Assembly (NCBI GenBank): GCA_002366795.1
Contig: DFBX01000067.1
Coordinates: 1-5,092 of the forward strand
Source of the DNA: Rhodobacteraceae bacterium UBA3069
GTDB lineage: Bacteria > Pseudomonadota > Alphaproteobacteria > Rhodobacterales > Rhodobacteraceae
Length of the DNA stretch: 5,092 nt
Reading direction: 5' to 3'
Within the stretch, counting starts at the first letter, position 1, and each line of letters opens with the position of its first letter. The notes beneath the pieces were generated by a model that searched no databases, was not told the origin of the DNA, and saw only the letters and a program-made list of their open reading frames with translations. Position numbers and translations under genes: made by a program. Shown here one piece after another: positions 1 through 5,092 of this stretch.

Positions 1-2
1 CC

Positions 3-134
3 TGCAATTACGCCCGCCGTCTCAAAACTCTCAGCGGGCTCACGCCCTATGAATGCATCTGTAAGATCTGGACTTCTGAGCCGGATCGATTCATCGTGAA
101 CCCGATCCACCAGATGACGGGACTAAACAGCTAG
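3..134 (+). CDS. IS481-family (rve/DDE integrase-fold) transposase, C-terminal end only
   Basis: The first in-frame codons encode the last 43 residues of a transposase, entering from beyond the left edge and ending at TAG 132-134. Readable pieces are NYARRLKTLSGLTPYE, then ICKIWTSEPDRF, then NPIHQMTGLNS. This tail, with the pattern 'RRLKTL.GLTPYE.I...W..EP.RF..NP.H...GLN', is characteristic from memory of IS481-like and related rve-domain transposases common in Rhodobacteraceae and Rhizobiales. In that family it follows the catalytic DDE domain, which would lie to the left of the window. The enzyme would cut and rejoin the ends of its insertion sequence. Whether the full gene is intact cannot be judged, because only the tail is present. 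I could not identify the right-hand terminal inverted repeat or a target duplication with confidence, so the exact end of the element is unknown. Confidence 0.85.
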   Translation, partial: CNYARRLKTLSGLTPYECICKIWTSEPDRFIVNPIHQMTGLNS

Positions 135-304
135 GCGGCGTCAAACGCCAGCTTGCCAAACATCTTAAAGACAAGGGGCAACTTGTGGCGAAGGAAATAA
201 AGAAATGGGATCGCGATCTTGCAATGGAAAAATACGAAGCTGAGCAGCTACGCGAGGGGGCGCGATTGGCGCACCCACGCGAAAAGGCACTCCGCATCGC
301 ATAG
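80..304 (+). pseudogene. Start-less open frame at the transposase junction; possible gene remnant, function unknown
   Basis: This frame is open for 74 codons between TGA (77-79) and TAG (302-304). It overlaps the transposase tail in another frame and continues through the junction. The part beyond the transposase stop encodes a strikingly charged, helix-prone stretch that includes RQLAKHLKDKGQLVAKEIKK and then WDRDLAMEKYEAEQLREGAR, followed by a short tail ending RIA. There is no ATG upstream of 224. The only other candidate start is GTG 185, preceded by a GGGG run, which would give 39 residues. The Lys/Glu-rich, alanine-containing pattern looks more like a protein fragment than random sequence, and it could be the 3' end of a gene cut by the insertion sequence. 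I do not recognise the family. It may also be non-coding. Confidence 0.3.
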
Positions 305-353
305 GCTGCGCGCAAAGCTGAGCCAGGCGTAACCGCGAAAACTGCACGGCCCT
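305..353. other. Short gap between junction remnant and small minus-strand gene
   Basis: These 49 bases separate the TAG of the start-less frame from the stop codon of the 101-residue minus-strand gene. I see no convincing terminator stem with a T-tract on either strand, and no tRNA or promoter. If an insertion or deletion brought the mobile element next to the small gene, the breakpoint could lie here or just inside the gene's 3' end. Confidence 0.4.
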
Positions 354-659
354 TCAGCACGGGGCGCAGGGAGAGATCAGGGCGCTGTGGATGATCACGA
401 AACGGGCCCCGCTGTCCTTGTAGGTCACGGCGAATTCACCCTTGGCTGCATGCCCGTTCAGCGCAAGGATCACGGCCCCGGCACATGCTGCTTCTCGCAT
501 CACTTCAAGCTGTGCCAGGCCATTGCGCAGGACAACGGCAACAAGATCATCGACGCCTGCACCCAGACCCGTCTGGGTCGTTGCGCCGCGCGACACTCTG
601 TTTTCACGCATCTCGCGACTGAGGCGTTGATCAAAGTCTGCGACAAAGGCATTGGCCAT
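354..659 (-). CDS. Small protein of unknown function, 101 residues
   Basis: The frame runs from ATG 659-657 to TGA at 356-354. I chose this start because a strong Shine-Dalgarno sequence, GGGGGA, lies six bases upstream (minus strand, 671-666). The open frame extends further upstream to 923, but that extension is rich in Ser, Thr, His and Pro and lacks such a site. The protein begins MANAFVADFDQRLSREMREN, followed by SRGATTQTGLGAGVDDLVAV. It then has a segment around residues 38-70 containing LRNGLAQLEVMREAACAGAV, and a C-terminal part containing FAVTYKDSGARFVIIHSALI. It has no signal peptide and no clear membrane segment, so it is probably cytosolic. Codon choice (mostly G or C in third position) supports real coding. 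I do not recognise a domain. The C-terminus (ISPCAPC) lies beside the mobile-element junction and may be altered. The gene is divergent from the TRAP operon, so the two could share a control region, but nothing shows a functional link. Confidence 0.6.
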   Translation of the reverse strand: MANAFVADFDQRLSREMRENRVSRGATTQTGLGAGVDDLVAVVLRNGLAQLEVMREAACAGAVILALNGHAAKGEFAVTYKDSGARFVIIHSALISPCAPC

Positions 660-742
660 TTGGTGTCCCCCGGTTCTATTGTGCCTGAATGGCGGTGTTT
701 TTTGCGTGCCCGCTGTCGAGCTTTTGCGAACGGGCTGCCAAA

Positions 743-758
743 GCCACCATGGGGTGGC
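743..758. other. Small stem-loop in the divergent intergenic region
   Basis: GCCACC (743-748) and GGTGGC (753-758) are perfect complements around an ATGG loop. A competing pairing exists between CTGCCA (735-740) and TGGCAG (755-760). Read on the minus strand, the hairpin is followed by a short TTT, which is weakly terminator-like. There is no T-tract on the plus strand. It would lie in the 5' leader of the 101-residue gene if that transcript starts upstream of it. Confidence 0.3.
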
Positions 759-802
759 AGTGTGGTGTGCGGAGGCCGTCGAAGACGGGCTTAGTGTTTT
801 GC

Positions 803-880
803 TATGCGGAATGGTATTTCGTTTTTTGCATTTGCCATCTTGCATCCGAGATTGTCGTGCGGCAGGCTCCATTCCGTATA
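803..880. repeat. Spaced inverted repeat, candidate operator pair upstream of the TRAP operon
   Basis: TATGCGGAATGG (803-814) and CCATTCCGTATA (869-880) are inverted copies matching at 11 of 12 positions, with 54 bases between the arms. The left arm is also part of a local dyad: CGGAAT (807-812), three bases, then ATTTCG (816-821), with five of six pairs complementary. That layout resembles GGAAT-N3-ATTCC-type operators of IclR-family regulators, but the family assignment is an inference. The right arm overlaps the possible -10 hexamer at 877-882, a suitable place for repression by DNA looping. No regulator gene is present in the window. Confidence 0.35.
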
Positions 881-882
881 AC
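877..882 (+). promoter_or_regulatory. Weak candidate -10 element for the TAXI-TRAP operon
   Basis: TATAAC matches the sigma-70 -10 consensus at five of six positions. The best -35 in reach is TTGTCG (852-857), but its 19-base spacer is longer than optimal. It lies about 125 bases ahead of the binding-protein start and overlaps the right arm of the spaced inverted repeat. This call rests on motif match alone. Confidence 0.25.
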
Positions 883-961
883 TGTTCGTAAGTTGGCCGA
901 GACGCTTGGCAGGTTTGGTTCAACAGCGCCTTGCATCGACCGATTTGCTTAGAGATTCGGA

Positions 962-978
962 CCTGCCGTTCCGGCAGG
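962..978 (+). other. Leader hairpin just upstream of the binding-protein ribosome site
   Basis: CCTGCCG (962-968), loop TTC, and CGGCAGG (972-978) form a perfect seven-bp GC-rich stem. It ends 15 bases before the Shine-Dalgarno sequence GGGAGGA (994-1000). It lacks a T-tract, so it is not a standard terminator. It could stabilise the 5' end of the message or act as a protein binding site. The symmetry is read directly; the role is inference. Confidence 0.45.
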
Positions 979-1006
979 AATGATGTGCAAACTGGGAGGA
1001 ATTTTC

Positions 1007-2167
1007 ATGCGTATTACTTCATTGGCGGCAGCTCTTTGCCTTGCTTCAGGGCCACTTGTGGCTCAGGAAGTCGACCTACCTTCACAGCTGACCTGGACCG
1101 CCTATGGCACCGGATCGGCCGGTTATAACCAGTCCGTCGCCATCGGCGCGGCATTGCAGGAAGCCAACGGCGTGAACCTGCGGGTGCTGCCTGGCAAGAA
1201 TGACATCGCCCGCACGGAACCGCTGCGTCAGGGCAAGGTTCAGTTTTCGGCCAACGGTGTTGGCGGTTCGTTCATGGCACAGGAAGGTGTTTTCCAGTTC
1301 GGTGCTGAAAACTGGGGGCCACAGCCCGTCCGCGTGCTTGCCGCCAACAACGGTGGTGCTGTCGGCCTGTCTATGGCCGTGGCCGCTGAAGCCTGTGAAA
1401 AAGCAGGCAAGCCCGGCTGTGAAGGGTTCGAATATTCTGACCTCAAGGGCATGCGCGTGGCTTACGTCAAAGGTGCCCCCGGGCTTAACGTCAACAACCA
1501 AGCCTATCTGGCCTACGGCGGTTTGACATGGGACGACGTCGAAGTCGTTGAATTTGGAGGTTTCGGTGACAGCTGGGCCGGCATGATCGACGGCAGCGTC
1601 GATGCGGCATTCGCCTCAACCAACTCCGGTCGCGCTTACGAGGCCGCCTCTGGCCCGCGCGGCGTGTATTGGCCACCAATTGACCCGAACAACACCGAAG
1701 GACTGAAGCGGATGCAAAGCATTGCGCCATTCTTCGCGCCCATGACGGCCGTTGTCGGAGCTACAATCGATGGCACAGATGGCACACCAACGGCGGGCTA
1801 TGCCTATCCGGTTCTGATGACCTATGCAGAGCAGGATGCGGACCTGACCTACAACATGACCAAGGCGATGCAAGTCTACTTCGACGCCTACAAGGGCAAC
1901 GCACCGGGCATCAATGGTTGGGCGCTCGACAAGCAGGACTTCCAGTGGGTGGCACCATACCACGAGGGCGCGGTCCGCTATTACAAGGAAGCGGGCGTCT
2001 GGAACGATGAGGCACAGGCGCACAATGACAATCTGATTGCCCGTCAGGCCGCCCTGATGAAAGCGTGGGAAGAGTTGAAGGCCGAAGGCCCTGACAACTG
2101 GGAAGAAGCCTGGGACGCAAAGCGCCGCGAAGCGCTTGAAGCAGGTGGTTTCGCCGTCGTTTTCTGA
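1007..2167 (+). CDS. TAXI-family TRAP transporter solute-binding protein
   Basis: This is a 386-residue periplasmic receptor of a tripartite ATP-independent (TRAP) transporter of the TAXI class. It would bind a solute and deliver it to the membrane subunit encoded next. ATG 1007 is chosen because GGGAGGA (994-1000) sits six bases upstream and a signal peptide follows directly. An in-frame ATG at 980 would add nine residues ahead of the signal peptide and lies inside the leader hairpin. The export signal is MRITSLAAALCLASGPLVAQ, with likely cleavage after Ala19. C11 is not in a lipobox, so the protein should be soluble. The mature N-terminus carries the TAXI signature around residues 29-60 (LTWTAYGTGSAGYNQ, then a helix and LRVLPG), with RTEPLRQGKVQFSANG at 69-84. 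Mid-protein, GPRGVYWPPIDP is at 217-228 and APFFAPM at 240-246. Cys130 and Cys138 could form a disulfide in a short loop. Known TAXI systems take up dicarboxylate- or glutamate-like anions, but the substrate here cannot be read. It is the first gene of a two-gene operon. Confidence 0.93.
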   Translation: MRITSLAAALCLASGPLVAQEVDLPSQLTWTAYGTGSAGYNQSVAIGAALQEANGVNLRVLPGKNDIARTEPLRQGKVQFSANGVGGSFMAQEGVFQFGAENWGPQPVRVLAANNGGAVGLSMAVAAEACEKAGKPGCEGFEYSDLKGMRVAYVKGAPGLNVNNQAYLAYGGLTWDDVEVVEFGGFGDSWAGMIDGSVDAAFASTNSGRAYEAASGPRGVYWPPIDPNNTEGLKRMQSIAPFFAPMTAVVGATIDGTDGTPTAGYAYPVLMTYAEQDADLTYNMTKAMQVYFDAYKGNAPGINGWALDKQDFQWVAPYHEGAVRYYKEAGVWNDEAQAHNDNLIARQAALMKAWEELKAEGPDNWEEAWDAKRREALEAGGFAVVF

Positions 2168-2190
2168 ACCGGTGAAGTTAAAATAGAAGG

Positions 2191-2214
2191 CGGACGGGCT
2201 TTTGGGCCCGTCTG
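2191..2214 (+). other. First intercistronic hairpin between the binding-protein and permease genes
   Basis: CGGACGGGC (2191-2199) pairs with GCCCGTCTG (2206-2214), giving nine pairs including one G-U, around a TTTTGG loop. It starts 23 bases after the stop codon of the binding-protein gene. No T-tract follows, so complete termination is unlikely. In binding-protein/permease operons such a structure often protects the upstream message from 3' decay or causes partial termination, giving more receptor than permease. That role is inferred here. Confidence 0.55.
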
Positions 2215-2223
2215 AAGCGTTTC

Positions 2224-2239
2224 GCCCGGCGACCCGGGC
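2224..2239 (+). other. Second intercistronic hairpin, before the permease start
   Basis: GCCCGG (2224-2229), loop CGAC, and CCGGGC (2234-2239) form a perfect six-bp GC stem. It begins nine bases after the first hairpin and ends nine bases before the weak Shine-Dalgarno GAGAG (2249-2253) of the permease gene. Together the two stems fill most of the 90-base gap. This one could slow ribosome loading on the permease message. Confidence 0.4.
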
Positions 2240-2257
2240 CAACCCATCGAGAGCGCA

Positions 2258-4258
2258 ATGACAGAAAAAACCGGCACCCAGGACCGCGGTGGCTCCGCGC
2301 TCGAAGCTGAACGTCAGGCGGAGCGGCTGACCTTTTCCGGCGCTGCACGCTGGATGATCATCCTGTTCACGCTGGCCGCGATTGGTATTGCGATAAATCA
2401 GCTGTTCAACCTGCGGATCGGTGGGTATTCATTTCTAGAAGGAATGTACCTGTACATTCTTGCCGGTCTTTTCCTGAGCCTCACGTTCATCACGTTCCGC
2501 GCGGGGGGGGCACCGTCGCCAAAGGTGCCGTGGTATGATTGGCTGCTGGCCGCGGCGACCGTTGGCATTTCTGTGTTCTTCGTCATGACCGCGGGGCAAA
2601 GTCTTGACAGCGGTTGGGAATACGCAGCCCCGGATCGTGCGGTCTGGGCGTCTATTGCATATTACATTCTGATCCTTGAAGGGACGCGGCGGGCTGGGGG
2701 ATTGGTGCTTTTTGGCATTGTGCTGCTTTTTTCCCTTTATCCGACCTTTGCCGAGCATGTGCCCGACCCTTTGAACGGATTTACCCAGCCGTTTACCGAT
2801 GTCATCCCCTACTTCATGATCTCGTCCGAGGCGTCCTTTGGTATCCCGATGCGGGCCTTCGGCAATCTGGTCATTGGTTTCATCCTATTCGGGGCCGTTC
2901 TGCAATTCACCGGCGGCGGCAAGTTTTTCAACAACCTCGCGATGGCGATGGTGGGTGGCTATCGCGGCGGCGCGGCAAAGGTGTCGATCTTTGCCTCGGG
3001 CTTTATGGGCTCCATGTCGGGTTCGGTCATCTCGAATGTTCTGACCACGGGGTCTGTATCGATCCCGGCGATGAAAAAGACCGGTTTCTCGCCCCGCTAC
3101 GCCGCCGCGACAGAGGCTTGCGCATCGACCGGCGGGGTTCTGATGCCGCCGATCATGGGCGCGACGGCATTTGTCATCGCCTCATGGCTCAGCCGTCCCT
3201 ACGTCGAGATCATGCTGGCTGCAGCAATCCCATCGCTGCTGTATTTCTTTGGCCTGTTCGTGCAGATCGACGCCTATTCGGCCCGTCGTGGCCTGAAAGG
3301 CTTGCCGAAGGCAGACCGTCCCAATGTGATGAAAACGCTTGGCGAAGGCTGGCTCTACATCGCCGTCTTTGCCCTGCTGATCTATCTGATGGTGGCCTTC
3401 CGCTGGGAGACAACGGCGCCTTTCTACGCGGTAGCCTTGCTGCTGGTGGTCAACCAGTTCCGCAAAGGCGACCGGGTGTCATGGGACGGCTTTTGGAACA
3501 TCATCGTATCCGTCGGACGCACCCTGTCCGAACTGGTGGCGGTCTTGTTGGGCATCGGTATGATCGTCGGGGCTTTTCAGGCCACGGGTCTGACCGGACC
3601 GCTGGCCAATGAGCTGGTGCATATGGCGGGTAATTCCATGCCGATGCTGCTGGTCATGGGGGCTGTGACCTCGTTTATCTTCGGCATGGGGATGACGGTG
3701 ACCGCCTGCTATATCTTCCTTGCCGTGGTTCTGGCCCCTGCGCTTGTGCAGGCCGGATTGAATGAACTCGCTGTGCATTTGTTCATTCTTTACTGGGGTA
3801 TGGTCAGCTTCATTACGCCGCCTGTTGCGCTGGGTGCCTTCGCTGCCGCCTCCATGGCCGGGGCGAATGCGTTCAAGACGGGGTTCGAGGCGATGAAGCT
3901 GGGTGGCGTGATCTATGTGGTGCCGTTCTTCTTTGTGCTGAATCCGGCGCTGATCGGACAGGGGGCACCGACGGAAGTAGTCTTTGTGCTGATATGTGCC
4001 TTGGTCGGCGTTTGGTTCATCTCATCCGCCTTGCAGGGTTACCTCAGCTTTGTCGGGCCCTTGCATTCCGGTATGCTCAGCATGTTGATGCGGTTCGTTC
4101 TGTTCTTTGCGGGCCTTATGGTTGCGGCCCCTGTCGGCGGGGTTGCGGGGCTGAACCACACGGTTCTTACCCTGTCGGGGCTGGTCATCGCCTTTGTTCC
4201 TTTTGCAATCGCTTGGCGTGCCAGCCGTACAGATGACCTGAATGAAGGTCTTGCCTGA
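2258..4258 (+). CDS. TAXI-type TRAP transporter fused permease (small Q-like plus large M subunit)
   Basis: This 666-residue inner-membrane protein carries both TRAP membrane subunits in one chain, as usual for TAXI systems. It should transport the bound solute inward with an ion (typically sodium) gradient. A hydrophilic N-terminus (residues 1-28) precedes a Q-like part with about four to five membrane segments (near 31-50, 60-80, 93-111, 130-140, 146-162). The M-like part starts near 180. Its first repeat carries GSMSGSVISNVLTTGSVSIP (251-270) and ASTGGVLMPPIMGATAF (289-305). The second carries FGMGMTVTACYIFLAV (475-490) and ITPPVALGAFAAASMAG (519-535). These paired Gly/Ser/Pro-rich motifs mark the M-subunit core. 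The C-terminal 95 residues add about three hydrophobic segments (near 573-597, 607-626, 635-654), with ALQGYLSFVGPL as commonly seen in fused TRAP permeases. ATG 2258 follows the weak site GAGAG with four bases between. The gene is 90 bases behind the binding-protein gene, in the same operon. It contains an eight-G run at 2503-2510. Confidence 0.93.
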   Translation: MTEKTGTQDRGGSALEAERQAERLTFSGAARWMIILFTLAAIGIAINQLFNLRIGGYSFLEGMYLYILAGLFLSLTFITFRAGGAPSPKVPWYDWLLAAATVGISVFFVMTAGQSLDSGWEYAAPDRAVWASIAYYILILEGTRRAGGLVLFGIVLLFSLYPTFAEHVPDPLNGFTQPFTDVIPYFMISSEASFGIPMRAFGNLVIGFILFGAVLQFTGGGKFFNNLAMAMVGGYRGGAAKVSIFASGFMGSMSGSVISNVLTTGSVSIPAMKKTGFSPRYAAATEACASTGGVLMPPIMGATAFVIASWLSRPYVEIMLAAAIPSLLYFFGLFVQIDAYSARRGLKGLPKADRPNVMKTLGEGWLYIAVFALLIYLMVAFRWETTAPFYAVALLLVVNQFRKGDRVSWDGFWNIIVSVGRTLSELVAVLLGIGMIVGAFQATGLTGPLANELVHMAGNSMPMLLVMGAVTSFIFGMGMTVTACYIFLAVVLAPALVQAGLNELAVHLFILYWGMVSFITPPVALGAFAAASMAGANAFKTGFEAMKLGGVIYVVPFFFVLNPALIGQGAPTEVVFVLICALVGVWFISSALQGYLSFVGPLHSGMLSMLMRFVLFFAGLMVAAPVGGVAGLNHTVLTLSGLVIAFVPFAIAWRASRTDDLNEGLA

Positions 4259-4266
4259 ACCTTGTC

Positions 4267-4301
4267 GCCGAACGCCCTGATTTCCGGTCAGGGCGTTCGG
4301 C
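4267..4301. terminator. Strong stem-loop between convergent genes, probable bidirectional terminator
   Basis: GCCGAACGCCCTGA (4267-4280) and TCAGGGCGTTCGGC (4288-4301) are perfect 14-bp complements around a seven-base loop. The structure begins eight bases after the permease stop and ends 18 bases before the stop of the convergent dehydrogenase, so it can serve both transcripts. No clear T-tract follows on either strand. I therefore call it a terminator from its position and stem strength rather than from a complete intrinsic-terminator signature. Confidence 0.75.
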
Positions 4302-4319
4302 CCGGTCTCATAGGTTAAT

Positions 4320-5092
4320 TCAACCCGCCTCGGCCACGCCGATAAAGCTGCGATTCCACGTTGGGCTGATCAGGATTTCGTTCAGGCAGACATGCGGCGG
4401 TGCCTCGGCGATGTAACGGACGATTGATCCCAGATCTTCAGGTTTTAGCATCTTGGCTATGTCCTCGGGCGCAGGTGGCTTGGGGCGGTGTTGCAGAATA
4501 GGCGTTGCAACCTCTCCAGGCATGAGCGCGGTGCAGCGGATGCCGTTGACACCTTCCTCTTGATTGATCAAATGGCTAAGTGCCACAACCGCATGTTTCG
4601 ACGCGCTATAAGCTGGCCCCGTGAGACGAGAGGGATGCCGTCCCGCCCATGAAGAGGTGAGGATCAGCGTGCCTTGTCCCCGTTCGCGCATCTGCGGCAA
4701 TACGGCAAGAACCCCGTTCATGACACCGTTCAGGTTGATATCGACCACCTTGGCAAAGTCTTCCGGCGTAATCGCAGACACCGCTCTGTTCGGCACATTG
4801 ATCCCGGCGTTGGCCATGAAGATGTCGATGTGACCATGGCGCGCCAGCAGGTCATCGCAGATCGCCTGCGTGGCGTTTGCATCCGCAACATCCAGTTGCG
4901 CAGCCTCGGCAGAGCCGCCTGCCGCCGTGATTTCGGCCACGACGCGTTCCAACTCTGGCATCCGGCGACCTGATAGAACGACATGCGCGCCGCCTTCGGC
5001 CAGGGCTTTGGCCGAGGCCTCCCCGATACCGCCACCGGCGCCCGTCACCCATGCCACCTTCTTTTCCAGGAGATATAGCTGAAAGTTGGTGA
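4320..5092 (-). CDS. SDR-family NAD(P)-dependent oxidoreductase, N-terminus at or beyond the right edge
   Basis: This is a classical short-chain dehydrogenase/reductase that would interconvert an alcohol and a carbonyl group using NAD(P)H in the cytosol. The frame stays open to the window edge. Residue numbers below count the GTG at 5057 as 1; another 11 codons (TNFQLYLLEKK) precede it. No good ribosome site lies before that GTG, and the V-A-W-V-T-G strand normally follows several residues. The real start is therefore probably beyond 5092. The Rossmann motif TGAGGGIG is at 5-12; SGRR (29-32) after the second strand suggests NADP(H). Other landmarks are LDV (55-57), ANAG (82-85) and the structural Asn in DINLNG (N108). 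The catalytic residues are Ser136 with Tyr150 and Lys154 in YSASK, and the PGEVATP loop is at 180-186. All catalytic residues are present, so the enzyme should be active. The C-terminus (NEILISPTWNR) is of a type seen in many unassigned SDRs. The substrate is unknown. The gene converges on the TRAP operon and shares its terminator. Confidence 0.92.
   Translation of the reverse strand, partial: TNFQLYLLEKKVAWVTGAGGGIGEASAKALAEGGAHVVLSGRRMPELERVVAEITAAGGSAEAAQLDVADANATQAICDDLLARHGHIDIFMANAGINVPNRAVSAITPEDFAKVVDINLNGVMNGVLAVLPQMRERGQGTLILTSSWAGRHPSRLTGPAYSASKHAVVALSHLINQEEGVNGIRCTALMPGEVATPILQHRPKPPAPEDIAKMLKPEDLGSIVRYIAEAPPHVCLNEILISPTWNRSFIGVAEAG

Larger units (their letters stand above)
660..1006. 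other. Divergent intergenic control region between the small gene and the TRAP operon
   Basis: These 347 bases hold no convincing gene: overlapping plus-strand frames lack plausible ribosome sites and protein-like composition. On the left is a small hairpin (743-758). Next comes an AT-richer section (about 795-885) with a spaced inverted repeat and the TTGCAT-like words TTGCAT 826-831, TTGCCAT 832-838 and TTGCAT 840-845. TATAAC at 877-882 is a possible -10 element; TTGTCG at 852-857 would be a -35 with a long 19-base spacer, so this promoter call is weak. On the right is a leader hairpin (962-978), followed by the Shine-Dalgarno sequence of the binding-protein gene. I expect the operon promoter to lie between about 800 and 900, which would give a leader of roughly 100 bases. 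No riboswitch class was recognised. Confidence 0.5.

Noticed and set aside
91..360. Minus-strand open frame of 89 codons over the transposase tail and junction
   Set aside because: It runs antisense to the recognisable transposase tail, is rich in Ser, Arg and Cys as typical of shadow frames, and has no supporting ribosome site.
387..794. Plus-strand open frame of 135 codons opposite the small gene
   Set aside because: It lies antisense to the better supported 101-residue gene, which has a strong ribosome site, and its product is rich in Cys, His and Arg without domain-like order.
660..923. Upstream extension of the 101-residue gene to a start at 923
   Set aside because: The extension has low-complexity Ser/Thr/His/Pro composition and covers the putative control region, while ATG 659 has a well placed GGGGGA site.
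980..1006. Alternative start for the binding protein at ATG 980
   Set aside because: It would place nine residues before the signal peptide and lies next to the leader hairpin without a proper ribosome site. ATG 1007 has GGGAGGA six bases upstream.
1616..2242. Long minus-strand open frame (208 codons) opposite the binding-protein gene
   Set aside because: It is a shadow of the strongly recognised TAXI receptor, its N-terminal part covers the intercistronic hairpins, and its product shows no recognisable domain.
3118..3612. Plus-strand open frame of 164 codons within the permease gene
   Set aside because: It is an out-of-frame shadow inside an intact, well conserved permease and has Arg/Gly-rich, non-membrane composition.
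1..5092. CRISPR array, tRNA, rRNA, riboswitch or toxin-antitoxin pair
   Set aside because: No regularly spaced repeats, no cloverleaf or rRNA-like sequence, no recognised riboswitch class, and no second small gene beside the 101-residue frame were seen on either strand.

Overview
The window looks like an alphaproteobacterial chromosome segment, most likely from the Rhodobacteraceae (Roseobacter-type marine bacteria). This is inferred from the moderately high GC content, the codon choice, the IS481-type transposase tail, and a TAXI-type TRAP transporter with a fused permease. The genus cannot be fixed from the sequence alone.

Layout. Positions 3-134 hold the last 43 codons of an IS481/rve-type transposase that enters from the left. 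Positions 135-353 are a mobile-element junction with no intact gene; an open frame without a convincing start runs through it (80-304) and reads like a charged, helical gene remnant. A small, unrecognised 101-residue protein lies on the minus strand (354-659) behind a good ribosome binding site. Positions 660-1006 are the divergent intergenic region between that gene and the transporter operon. It holds a spaced inverted repeat, weak promoter-like hexamers and a compact hairpin just before the transporter start.

The core is a two-gene TAXI-TRAP operon on the plus strand: a periplasmic substrate-binding protein with a signal peptide (1007-2167), then a fused small/large (Q-M) membrane subunit of 666 residues (2258-4258). 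The 90-base gap between them carries two consecutive hairpins, which could set the ratio of binding protein to permease. The operon ends at a strong 14-bp stem-loop (4267-4301). It is shared with a convergent minus-strand short-chain dehydrogenase/reductase (4320 to the right edge), whose start lies at or beyond the window end.

How the genes work together. The binding protein captures a solute, probably a small organic anion, in the periplasm and hands it to the permease, which should be driven by an ion gradient as in other TRAP systems. The substrate cannot be read from the sequence. The dehydrogenase is convergent, not co-transcribed, so a metabolic link to the transporter is only a guess. 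I see no clear evidence of a new multi-gene system. The points most worth checking are the unrecognised 101-residue gene, the putative operator, the intercistronic hairpins, and an eight-G run inside the permease gene.
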